Origin: CALFMR01 sp035550595
Lineage (GTDB): Bacteria; Acidobacteriota; Vicinamibacteria; Vicinamibacterales; SCN-69-37
NCBI GenBank assembly: GCA_035550595.1
Contig: DASZOV010000082.1
Location: 1 to 22,612 of the forward strand
Reading direction: 5' to 3'
Length of the DNA: 22,612 bases
The translations under genes were made by a program, and so were the position numbers. Under the pieces are notes generated by a model, which made no database searches, was not told the DNA's origin, and was given only the letters and a program-made list of their open reading frames with translations. The stretch's first letter is position 1, and every line of letters begins with the position of its first letter. Below are positions 6,003-13,304 of the stretch, one piece after another.

Positions 6003-7544
6003 CTACTTCGTCAGCTTGAAGATCCGCAGCGTGGGGCCCGGTTGACCGTTGGTCGGGACGAATGCGGCGTCCTCGGTGGTCTGGGCGAACAGCGTGCGAT
6101 AACGCGCGAGTGCGTCCCGGCCGGGCGGCGGCGGTGCGAAGGCGGCCTGGTAGCCGTCGGTCGACGCGATGAGGTATGTGAAGCCTTCCGATACGTACCC
6201 TTCGTACGAGTGATCGAGCACCGAGCGGAAGTGTTCCGATGGATACGCTGGCGGCAGGAGCAGGACGCGGGACTCGATCGCGACCTTCGACCCGGGCGGG
6301 ATGTGGCTGACGATCCACGCGTAGGCCTCGTCCATCGTGCTCGTGCGCGCGATCATCTGGTCGAAGGCAATCGATCGTGACGCCGGCACGACGGCGACGA
6401 CGAGCGTCAGCGCCGCGGCCGCAATCGTCGTCGTCCAGAAGCGTCGCGGTCGAAGCAGGCGCATGAGACCTGACGCGACGATGGCGACGCCGATGGCGGC
6501 GAAGAGGCACGCGAACGGCAGGAGCGGCAGCGTATAGCGGCCGTAGATCTGAAAGCTCCTCGCCATCACGACGAAGTAGACAAGCGGGCAGGCGAGTGTG
6601 AGCATCCATCGGCCGCGATTGGGGCCAACGACGATGCGCGCAGCGGTGGCGGCCAGGCCGATGGCCGCGGCGATCATGCCCGGTGTCGCCAGCGTGCCGC
6701 GCAGGTGTTTGAGGTAGATCGACCACCCGGGTTCGCCCGCGCGCGGCGCGGCGAAGATGGCGGCCAGTCGTGCGTAGTCGTCCAGGAACTTGGGTAGGTC
6801 CAAGAGCGCGTACGGCGTGCCGACGAGAAACGCACCGGCGCTGCACGCGGCGATGACGCCGAGGCGTTGCCCCATGGCCGCCAGCGAGCCGCCGGCCGCG
6901 ACCGCCGCGATGGCCGGCATGACAATGGCGATGCTGCCGTTGTACTTGGCCGACGCAGCCAGGCCGGCCGCGACGCCCGCCCAGGCGAACGCGCGCAGGT
7001 TGCGCGCGTCGAGCGATCTCAGCGCCAGCCACCAGGCGACCGTCACGAAGAATGCCATCGGGACGTCGGTGAGCGTGTAGTGCGACTCGCGGACGTGATG
7101 GGGCATCACGGCCATCAGGACCGCGGTGCCGAGGGCGACGGCAACGCCCCATCGCCGTGCGGCGACGAACGTCACGGCGACGGTCGCCGTGCCGATCGCG
7201 GCCGTCAACGCGCGGCCCGTGACGTAGAAGTCCGCCTCGCTCACCTGGTTGAGCGTGCGCCAGGCGCCGTGCATGGCGCCCGACAGGAACGTCAGGCAGG
7301 CGACCGCGCACTGCAGGTAAATCGTGAGGCTCGGCCAGTCGAAGAAGTGCGGGTTGAAGTCACCCGTCTTCATCATCCGGACGGCGCGCCACATGATGTC
7401 GGGCTCGTCCACCCCCACCGCGTACGGCACGCCGCTCCGCAGGTGCGCGAACCGCAGCACGCCGGCCACGATGACGATGCCGGTCACGGCGAACACCTGC
7501 CAGCGCGTCAGCGACGGTCGGGCCGGTCGCTCGGGTTCGGACAT
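6003..7544 (-). CDS. Membrane glycosyltransferase, PMT/ArnT (GT-C) type
   Basis: A 513-aa integral membrane protein of the dolichyl-phosphate-mannose/ArnT-like superfamily, which transfers sugars from lipid-linked donors on the outer side of the membrane. A first membrane helix (VFAVTGIVIVAGVLRFA) is followed by an external loop with the acidic motif GVDEPDIMWRAVRMM, matching the catalytic Asp-Glu loop of this fold. About 10-12 further hydrophobic segments follow. A soluble C-terminal part ends in LRIFKLTK. The ATG at 7544 (MSEPERPARPS) is chosen because the frame upstream is translated repeat sequence. It stands alone between two inverted repeats. The acceptor is unknown; a role in surface or flagellar glycan is possible from context only. 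Confidence 0.85.
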   Translation of the reverse strand: MSEPERPARPSLTRWQVFAVTGIVIVAGVLRFAHLRSGVPYAVGVDEPDIMWRAVRMMKTGDFNPHFFDWPSLTIYLQCAVACLTFLSGAMHGAWRTLNQVSEADFYVTGRALTAAIGTATVAVTFVAARRWGVAVALGTAVLMAVMPHHVRESHYTLTDVPMAFFVTVAWWLALRSLDARNLRAFAWAGVAAGLAASAKYNGSIAIVMPAIAAVAAGGSLAAMGQRLGVIAACSAGAFLVGTPYALLDLPKFLDDYARLAAIFAAPRAGEPGWSIYLKHLRGTLATPGMIAAAIGLAATAARIVVGPNRGRWMLTLACPLVYFVVMARSFQIYGRYTLPLLPFACLFAAIGVAIVASGLMRLLRPRRFWTTTIAAAALTLVVAVVPASRSIAFDQMIARTSTMDEAYAWIVSHIPPGSKVAIESRVLLLPPAYPSEHFRSVLDHSYEGYVSEGFTYLIASTDGYQAAFAPPPPGRDALARYRTLFAQTTEDAAFVPTNGQPGPTLRIFKLTK

Positions 7545-7573
7545 GGGCGATGAGTGTACAGCGACCCGGCGCG

Positions 7574-7792
7574 CGAACCTGGAACCCGCGCGCCCAAAGG
7601 GCCGCGCGAACCCGAACCAGGAACCCGGAGCCTCACGCGAAGACGCGAAGGCGCGAATAGAGAACGTGGAACCCGCTGCACGAGGCACGCGGAACCGCCC
7701 GCACCTGGCACCTCCGAACGCGGAACCAACGAACCGGAAACCCGGAACCCGAACCCTGGAACCTTGAACCCAGGAACCCGGAACCCTCGTCC
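7574..7792 (-). repeat. Right copy of the inverted repeat flanking the glycosyltransferase gene
   Basis: A 219-bp reverse-complement counterpart of 5771-6001, slightly shorter. Its outer end at 7792 overlaps the first base of a sigma-54-like site at 7792-7808. Between the copies lie only the glycosyltransferase gene and about 30 bases. Reading frames that cross the repeat on either strand give low-complexity Pro/Arg/Glu/Thr-rich peptides (PGTR/EPGT-like) and are not considered genes. Confidence 0.9.
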
Positions 7793-7808
7793 TGGCACCA
7801 TCCTCGCC
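7792..7808 (+). promoter_or_regulatory. Candidate sigma-54 (RpoN) promoter of the nonulosonate-stator operon
   Basis: The site reads CTGGCACCATCCTCGCC. Against the consensus YTGGCACGRNNNTTGCW it keeps the full TGGCAC and the -12 GC with the correct 12-base distance between the GG and GC positions. It has three mismatches (G to C, T to C and W to C). Transcription would begin near 7819, just before the GGAGG at 7821-7825. Many late flagellar genes use RpoN, but no regulator binding site was identified. Confidence 0.42.
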
Positions 7809-7832
7809 TTTCTCCCCGCCGGAGGAAGCGTG

Positions 7833-8417
7833 ATGTCGGTGACCTATCTGACACCCGACGCCCGATCGGCGAGTCATCGCGCGAAGATGCGTGCAGTTCC
7901 GGTCGCCGTGCGGCTCGATCACATGGCCGACGATGGGCCACGCGTGACGGCCGGCCGGCCCGGACCTGTCGGTCGAACGACGATCGCGACGCCGCTCGAA
8001 CAGTTCGCGCCGCTCGTGGCCGAAGCCATGGCCACCGGCCTCGAGGCCGTGCGCCTGCTCGAGCAGCGCGCCGACGAGACCGCGCGCGCTTTCCGCTGGG
8101 GACGCACCGACGACGGCCGCCGCGGCCTGGCCGCGCTCATCCAGGGCACGCACGCGCTCGTCCAGCTCATCAGCGCCGCCGTCGAGGAAATGGGCCGCGA
8201 TCTCGACGAGTGGTGCGAGTCGGCCGGCCTCGACGCCGCGCGTGATACGCGCCGCGCCGTCATGTCGCTCGTCGCCGCGCAAATGGGCGGCGATCGCCAT
8301 GCGATTGCCGGCACGATCGAACGTCGCTTCGCCCCGGCCCTGGCGGCATGGCGCAGCGTCCTCGACGCGTTCGGTGGCGCGCCCGACGATCCGTCGCCGT
8401 ACGGACACGCCGCATGA
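7833..8417 (+). CDS. Hypothetical helical protein, first gene of the nonulosonate-stator operon
   Basis: A 194-aa protein whose family I do not recognise. Residues ~1-55 look disordered and basic. From about residue 56 (TPLEQFAPLVAEAMATGLEAVRLL) it is predicted to be all helical, including GLAALIQGTHALVQLISAAVEEM and RRFAPALAAWRSVLDAF. This could be a four-helix bundle, perhaps a chaperone or adaptor (inference only). There is no signal peptide and no membrane helix. The ATG at 7833 is supported by GGAGG 7 bases upstream; in-frame codons further upstream lie in the repeat. The stop overlaps the aminotransferase start as ATGA, so it is part of the operon. Confidence 0.7.
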   Translation: MSVTYLTPDARSASHRAKMRAVPVAVRLDHMADDGPRVTAGRPGPVGRTTIATPLEQFAPLVAEAMATGLEAVRLLEQRADETARAFRWGRTDDGRRGLAALIQGTHALVQLISAAVEEMGRDLDEWCESAGLDAARDTRRAVMSLVAAQMGGDRHAIAGTIERRFAPALAAWRSVLDAFGGAPDDPSPYGHAA

Positions 8418-9556
8418 CGACCGTCGCCGCGCACGCCGTCGTCCCGTTCTCGCCTCCGGCCATCGGACCGGAAGAGATCGCCGAGGTCATCGCGACGCTC
8501 GAGTCGGGCTGGCTGTCGACGGGGCCGCGCGTCCGGCTGTTCGAAGAACGCTTCGCCGCCTACATCGGCGCGCCACACGCGCTGGCGCTCAATTCGTGCA
8601 CGGCCGGCCTGCACTTGTCATTGCTCGTGTCCGGGATCGGCCCGGGCGACGAGGTGATCACGACGCCGCTCACGTTCTGCGCTACGGCGAACGTCATCGT
8701 GCACACGGGCGCCACGCCGGTGTTCGCCGACGTCGATCCGCGCACGGGCAATCTCGATCCAGCGGCTGCGGAAGCCGCCATCACGCCGCGCACGCGCGCG
8801 CTCATCGTCGTGCACTACGGCGGCCGTCCGGCCGACGTGTCCGCGTTTCAGGCGATCGCTCGGCGCCACGGCCTCATCCTCATCGAAGACGCCGCGCACT
8901 GCATCGAAGGCGTCGCCGGCGGCCGCAAGGTCGGGACGACGGCCGACTTCACCTGCTTCAGTTTCTACGCGACGAAGAACGTGACGACGGGCGAGGGTGG
9001 AATGGTGACGACCGCGTCGGCCGTAGCGGACGAGCGGATGCGCATCGCGTCGCTTCACGGTCTCACGCGCGCGGCGTGGCAGCGTCACGACGGCGGCGCC
9101 GTCGGCTACGACGTCGTCATGCCGGGGTTCAAGTACAACATGACCGATCTGCAGGCCGCGATTGGCCTGCACCAGCTCGCGGCGATCGAGCGGCACCTCG
9201 ATCGCCGGCGCGCGATTGCCCGTCGGTACGATGACGGGTTGGCCGGTCTCCCGATCGATCGCTTCACGCCGATCGATGCGAAGTCGACGCACGCACATCA
9301 CCTCTACACGATCCTCGTCGACCAGCGCGACGCCGTGTCCGCGCGGCTCGCCGAAGCGGGCATTGCGACGAGCGTGCACTTTCCGCCGGTACACCTGCAC
9401 AGCTATTACACGTCGCGGTTCGGCTACGCACGCGGGCAGTTCCCGCACGCCGAGCGCATCGGTGCGCGCGTGCTCTCGCTGCCGTTCTCTCCGGCGTTGA
9501 CCGACGAGCAGATCGACGCGGCGATTGCCGCCGTCCGGACGGCGGTGGCGGGTTGA
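8414..9556 (+). CDS. DegT/DnrJ/EryC1-family PLP aminotransferase (PseC/SpsC-like)
   Basis: A sugar 4-aminotransferase, 380 aa, that would convert a UDP-4-keto-6-deoxy sugar to the 4-amino sugar. Family marks: PFSPPAIGPEEI near the start with SGWLSTGPRVRLFEERFA, the phosphate-binding SCTAGLHLSL (61-70), the PLP-ring EDAAH with Asp159, and the Schiff-base lysine Lys188 in SFYATKNVTTGEGG. MPGFKYNMTDLQAAIGLHQL and VHFPPVHLHSYY are also typical. The ATG overlaps the preceding stop, and the next gene starts one base after its stop. The combination with NeuB, a SpsG-like protein and a SpsF-like protein points to pseudaminate/legionaminate-type synthesis. The dehydratase that would supply its substrate is not in the window. 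Confidence 0.9.
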   Translation: MTTVAAHAVVPFSPPAIGPEEIAEVIATLESGWLSTGPRVRLFEERFAAYIGAPHALALNSCTAGLHLSLLVSGIGPGDEVITTPLTFCATANVIVHTGATPVFADVDPRTGNLDPAAAEAAITPRTRALIVVHYGGRPADVSAFQAIARRHGLILIEDAAHCIEGVAGGRKVGTTADFTCFSFYATKNVTTGEGGMVTTASAVADERMRIASLHGLTRAAWQRHDGGAVGYDVVMPGFKYNMTDLQAAIGLHQLAAIERHLDRRRAIARRYDDGLAGLPIDRFTPIDAKSTHAHHLYTILVDQRDAVSARLAEAGIATSVHFPPVHLHSYYTSRFGYARGQFPHAERIGARVLSLPFSPALTDEQIDAAIAAVRTAVAG

Positions 9557-9557
9557 G

Positions 9558-10553
9558 ATGACAGCCGCGGCCCCTTCCGTCCTCTTCTGCGCGGCCGCCG
9601 GACCGCGCGTCGGCTTCGGCCATCTCGTGCGCAGCGCCGTGCTCGCCCGCGCGCTCAACGCCGCACCGCGCGTCGTCCTGCGCGCGTCGGCCGACGCGGC
9701 TCGCGCAGCCGTTGCAATGGGATGGACGGTCGAACGATTGTCCTCGGTCCTCACATCGGCGAACGAGCCTGCGCTCATGGTCGTCGACGATCCGTGCGCG
9801 CACCATGCGGCGCGCTGGATTCGACGTGCGCGTCAGCGCGGCATTCCCGTGGCCGTCGTGCGCGATCTCGGACTGCTCAACTTGCGCGCGGATCTGACGA
9901 TCGACGGCAGCATCACGATGCGGCCAGGCAGTGCGCCCGCTGATTTGCAAGGACCGGACTTCGCCATCCTCGATCCGTCGTTGGCCGACCGCCGCGCGGC
10001 AGCCGCCGGTCGCGATGCCTCGCGCATCGTCGTCGCCCTCGGCGGTGGCGCCTATGTACGCGCGATGGGTGTCGAGCTCGCTGATGCGATCGCCCGGCGC
10101 GTGCCCGACGCCGTCGTCGAAGTGGCACCAGGCTTCGTGGCCGGACGGCTCCCGGCGCTCGGCCCGCGCGGCCGCTGGATTCCCGCCGGCCGCCTGCACG
10201 CGTCGCTCGCCACGGCTGGTGTCGCCGTTGTCGCCGGCGGACTCACGCTTTATGAGGCCTGTGCGCTCGCCGCGCCGAGTGTGGCCGTGGCGGTCACGCC
10301 AGCGCAGCGGCTGACGACGCGCGCCTTCGCCGACGCGGGCGCGATCGTCGACGCCAGCGCGCCGAGCCGTGCCCGCACGATCAGCCGTGCCGCGACCGCC
10401 GTCGCGCGACTGATCGCCGCGCCCACTGAAGCGGCCGCACTCGGACACGCGGGTGGCGCGATCGTCGATGGACGCGGCGCCATCCGCGTCGCCGATCGTC
10501 TGCGTCAGCTTGGCGCCACGCGCCTCGCAGGAGGGCGTGACCATGCTGCCTGA
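9558..10553 (+). CDS. PseG/SpsG-like UDP-sugar hydrolase of nonulosonate synthesis
   Basis: A 331-aa protein with the GT-B fold pattern of PseG, which removes UDP from the diamino-trideoxy hexose before condensation with phosphoenolpyruvate. The N-terminal glycine-rich loop with the key His is present: GPRVGFGHLVRSAVLARAL, His22, matching the catalytic His near position 17 of Campylobacter PseG. The usual FGG-D-x region reads ALGGGAYVRAMG here, and the C-terminal nucleotide-binding region reads LTLYEACALAAPSVAVAV. The altered GGxD motif makes exact substrate assignment uncertain, so it may be SpsG-like rather than true PseG. It overlaps the HAD gene by 11 bases. Confidence 0.82.
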   Translation: MTAAAPSVLFCAAAGPRVGFGHLVRSAVLARALNAAPRVVLRASADAARAAVAMGWTVERLSSVLTSANEPALMVVDDPCAHHAARWIRRARQRGIPVAVVRDLGLLNLRADLTIDGSITMRPGSAPADLQGPDFAILDPSLADRRAAAAGRDASRIVVALGGGAYVRAMGVELADAIARRVPDAVVEVAPGFVAGRLPALGPRGRWIPAGRLHASLATAGVAVVAGGLTLYEACALAAPSVAVAVTPAQRLTTRAFADAGAIVDASAPSRARTISRAATAVARLIAAPTEAAALGHAGGAIVDGRGAIRVADRLRQLGATRLAGGRDHAA

Positions 10554-11241
10554 CCGCCGCGCCGTCGTCTTCGACCTCGACGACACGCTTTATCCGTACC
10601 GCCACTTCGTCCTGAGCGGATTCGCCGCCGTCGCGGCGCACCTCGCGCGTACATCCCGGCTCGATCGTCGGCGCGTGCTGCGACTGCTCGCGCGCACCTC
10701 GCGCGGACCTGATCGAGGCCGCGAGCTCCAGGCGTGCATCGAGACGTTCGGCATTCCGGCCGGTCTGCTGCCGACGCTCATCGGCATCGTTCGCGATCAC
10801 CAGCCGTGCTTCCGCCTGCCGCTCGCCTCGGTCCGCACGCTCGCCGCACTGCGCGCGCAAGGTTGGCGGCTCGGCGTGCTGACGAACGGATCGCGCGCCG
10901 TGCAGGCGCGCAAAGTCGCGGCGCTCGGCGTCGCGCGCTATGTCGACACCGTTGTCTACGCCGCCCAGTACGGATCGGGCGCGGGGAAGCCGGACCCGGA
11001 ACCGTTCGGGGAGGTGCTGCGCCGTCTCGGCGTGCCCGCCCGCCACACGATCTTCGTCGGCGACGACGAAGCCGCGGATGTTGTCGGCGCGGTAGGCGCG
11101 GGTCTGGTGCCCGTGCACTGCCGCGTGTGGACGCCGTCCGACGCGCCGACGCGCGCGTCGGCCGCGATCGATCGCCTGTCGTCGGTGCCGGCGCTGGCGC
11201 GCACGCTCGTCGAGGAGGCCATGGCCCGTCATGCCGCGTGA
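10543..11241 (+). CDS. HAD-superfamily hydrolase (putative sugar phosphatase)
   Basis: A 232-aa HAD phosphatase-like protein. The nucleophile motif is DLDDT (Asp11 and Asp13), motif II is VLTNGS (Thr114/Asn115), the conserved lysine is Lys149 in GAGKPDPEPF, and the acidic motif is GDDEAAD (Asp174/Asp175). All catalytic residues are therefore present. A helical cap is inserted after motif I, as in class I HADs. The start ATG 10543 is set by AGGAGG 8 bases upstream. In a pathway using PseG and a PEP-condensing NeuB no phosphatase is needed, so this gene hints that a phosphorylated sugar intermediate is made, or that it acts elsewhere. The stop overlaps the neuB start by 11 bases. Confidence 0.88.
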   Translation: MLPDRRAVVFDLDDTLYPYRHFVLSGFAAVAAHLARTSRLDRRRVLRLLARTSRGPDRGRELQACIETFGIPAGLLPTLIGIVRDHQPCFRLPLASVRTLAALRAQGWRLGVLTNGSRAVQARKVAALGVARYVDTVVYAAQYGSGAGKPDPEPFGEVLRRLGVPARHTIFVGDDEAADVVGAVGAGLVPVHCRVWTPSDAPTRASAAIDRLSSVPALARTLVEEAMARHAA

Positions 11242-12310
11242 GATTCCCGCCATCACCATCGCCGGCCGCCGCATCGCGGCCGACGTGCCGCCGTTCGTCA
11301 TCGCCGAGATCGGCCTGAACCATCACGGGTCGACCGGCCGCGCGTTGGCGCTCGTCGACGCGGCGGCCGACGCCGGTGCGCACGCCATCAAGCTGCAGAC
11401 GTTCGAGGCGCGCGATCTCGTCGCGCCCGGCTGTCCCGCGCCCGCGCACGTGCCGGCCAGCTCGATGATCGACTTCTTCCAGGCGTTCGAGCTCGACGAA
11501 GCCGCGCACCGCCAGGTCATCGATCGCGCGCGCAATTTCGGATTGCGCGTACTCTCGACGCCGTTCTCCGAGCGCGCCATCGATCTGCTCGATCGCGTCG
11601 GCGTCGACGCGTACAAGATCGCGAGCGGCGACCTGACGTGGGATCAACTCATCGCACGCGCCGCGGCCACCGGCAAGCCACTCGTCATCTCGACCGGGAT
11701 GTCGACGGCCGCCGAAGCCCGGCACGCCATCGACGTCGCGCGCGCGGCCGGCGCGCGCGACATCGCGCTGCTGCACTGCGTCTCGGCGTATCCCGTGCCG
11801 CGCGGCAGCGAAAACCTGCGCGCCATTCAGACGCTCGCCGATGCGTGCCACGTGCCCGTCGGGTTGTCGGATCACGGCGACGACGCGTTTGCGTTCCCGA
11901 TTGCGGTCGCGCTCGGGGCCGCGCTCTACGAGCGGCACCTCGTCGCGGACGCGAGTGGCGAAGCGATCGATGCAGCCGTGTCGAGCACGCCGGCCGAACT
12001 GGCCGCGGCGCTCGCGGCCGCGCGCCGGGCATGGCTCGCGCTCGGATCGGGCCGCAAGGCGTGTCTCGAAGCGGAAGCCGTCAATCGTACGGCCAGCCGT
12101 CGATCGCTGTGCGCGGCGCGCGATCTCGCGGCCGGGACGCTCGTCGCCGCTTCCGATCTCATCGCGCTTCGCCCCGCGGGCGGTCTGCCGCCGTCCGATC
12201 TGCCGTTCGTGTGCGGCGTTCGTCTCACGCGTCCGATCGGACGCGGCGAGCCGCTCACCGCGCGCCACTTCGAGCCGCTGTCGCTCCTGGAGACCAATCG
12301 TGTCGCTTAA
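11231..12310 (+). CDS. NeuB/SpsE-family nonulosonate synthase with C-terminal SAF domain
   Basis: Condenses phosphoenolpyruvate with a 6-carbon amino sugar to give a nine-carbon sugar acid (sialate, legionaminate, pseudaminate or relative). 359 aa. The NeuB TIM barrel (about 18-280) shows FVIAEIGLNHHG (Glu26, Asn30), AIKLQTF (Lys54, Gln56), STPFSE, YKIASGDLTW, VISTGMST, LLHCVSAYP, and the metal-binding histidines in SDHG (His214) and YERHLV (His235). The C-terminal ~70 residues form the antifreeze-like SAF domain (SLCAARDLAAGTLVAASDL ... RLTRPIGRGEPL). Motifs do not by themselves separate the NeuB, LegI, PseI and SpsE subtypes. Overlaps the HAD gene upstream and the ATP-grasp gene downstream. 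Confidence 0.92.
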   Translation: MPREIPAITIAGRRIAADVPPFVIAEIGLNHHGSTGRALALVDAAADAGAHAIKLQTFEARDLVAPGCPAPAHVPASSMIDFFQAFELDEAAHRQVIDRARNFGLRVLSTPFSERAIDLLDRVGVDAYKIASGDLTWDQLIARAAATGKPLVISTGMSTAAEARHAIDVARAAGARDIALLHCVSAYPVPRGSENLRAIQTLADACHVPVGLSDHGDDAFAFPIAVALGAALYERHLVADASGEAIDAAVSSTPAELAAALAAARRAWLALGSGRKACLEAEAVNRTASRRSLCAARDLAAGTLVAASDLIALRPAGGLPPSDLPFVCGVRLTRPIGRGEPLTARHFEPLSLLETNRVA

Positions 12311-13304
12311 CGTGCTCATCACGGCCGGATCGCGCCGCGTGGCGCTCGTCCAGGCGTTTCAGCGCGCGCTCGCGGCCACCGGCGGCGGATCGGTGATAGT
12401 CGCGGACGTCAACCCGCTGTCGCCGACCGTCTACGTCGCCGACCGGTCGTACGCGGTCCCACTCTCGACCGATCCGTCCTATCTCGACGTGATTGCCGAC
12501 ATCTGCCGCGCGGAGGCGATCGGCCTCGTCATCCCGACGATCGACGACGAGCTGTCGATCTTCGCGCGCGCCGTCGATCGCTTCCGCGCCGAGGGTGTCC
12601 GCATCGCGGTCTCGCCGGCCGCGACGACGATGGCGTGCGACGACAAACGGGTCACGTGCCGCGCGCTCTCGGACCGCGGCATCGCGGCGGCGGCCACGTG
12701 CCTGCCCGCCGAGCTGCCGGCCGATCCGATCTTTCCACTCTTCATCAAGCCGCGCGTCGGACGCGGTGGCGTCGGCGCCTTCCCGATTCGCAACTGGCGC
12801 GAGCTGGACTTCTTCCTCGAGTACGTGCCGGACCCCGTCGTGCAGACGTACCTCGACGGCCCGGAATTCACGATCGACGTCCTCTGCGACTTCGCGGGCG
12901 AGCCGCTGTCGGTCGTGCCGCGCGAGCGCGTCGTCATCCGCGCGGGCGTCGTCGATCGCGGGCGGACGGTGCGTGATGCGCGTCTCGTCGATCTGGGCGT
13001 CGCGTGCGCGCACGCGATGCGCTTCGCCGGCGCCATCAACATCCAGTGCCGCGTCGTCGACGGCCGGCCGGTCGTGTTCGAGATCAACCCGCGCTTCTCG
13101 GGTGGCATCGGCCTGACGATTGCCGCGGGCGCGGACTTTCCGCGGCTGCTCGTCGATCTCGCGCGCGGACGTCGCGTGACGCCGTCGATCGGGCGGTTCC
13201 AGCACGACCTCTGGCTCACGAGTTACGAAGCGTCCGTGTTCGTCGCCGGCGATCTCGTCGGCTTCTCGAACGCGAGCACGCGATCGATCGCAGAGGTGGC
13301 GTGA
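12300..13304 (+). CDS. ATP-grasp ligase-like protein within the nonulosonate operon
   Basis: A 334-aa protein of the ATP-grasp/carbamoyl-phosphate-synthase-like type, which joins a carboxylate to an amine via an acyl phosphate. A pre-ATP-grasp domain starts VLITAGSRRVALVQAF, with LVIPTIDDELSIFA. The ATP-grasp domain has LFIKPRVGRGGVGA (Lys150 and glycine-rich loop), QTYLDGPEFTIDV, and the Mg-binding NIQCRVVDGRPVVFEINPRFSGG (Glu261, Asn263). Catalytic residues appear intact. The start is GTG 12300, inside the neuB 3' end, and the stop overlaps the cytidylyltransferase ATG. It has no place in the standard pathway; attachment of an amino-acid or acyl group to an amino group of the sugar is the most natural guess, and is inference. 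Confidence 0.85.
   Translation: MSLNVLITAGSRRVALVQAFQRALAATGGGSVIVADVNPLSPTVYVADRSYAVPLSTDPSYLDVIADICRAEAIGLVIPTIDDELSIFARAVDRFRAEGVRIAVSPAATTMACDDKRVTCRALSDRGIAAAATCLPAELPADPIFPLFIKPRVGRGGVGAFPIRNWRELDFFLEYVPDPVVQTYLDGPEFTIDVLCDFAGEPLSVVPRERVVIRAGVVDRGRTVRDARLVDLGVACAHAMRFAGAINIQCRVVDGRPVVFEINPRFSGGIGLTIAAGADFPRLLVDLARGRRVTPSIGRFQHDLWLTSYEASVFVAGDLVGFSNASTRSIAEVA

Noticed and set aside
7554..7832. N-terminal extension of the first operon gene through the right inverted repeat
   Set aside because: The peptide is a low-complexity PGTR/EPGT pattern from the repeat, and a strong GGAGG-ATG start exists at 7833.
7545..8408. Long upstream extension of the membrane glycosyltransferase frame
   Set aside because: It is antisense to the hypothetical operon gene and contains the repeat; the family-like sequence begins only at the membrane helix after 7544.
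10778..12322. Long minus-strand open frame opposite the HAD and neuB genes
   Set aside because: Arg-rich shadow; the plus strand shows complete NeuB and HAD motifs.
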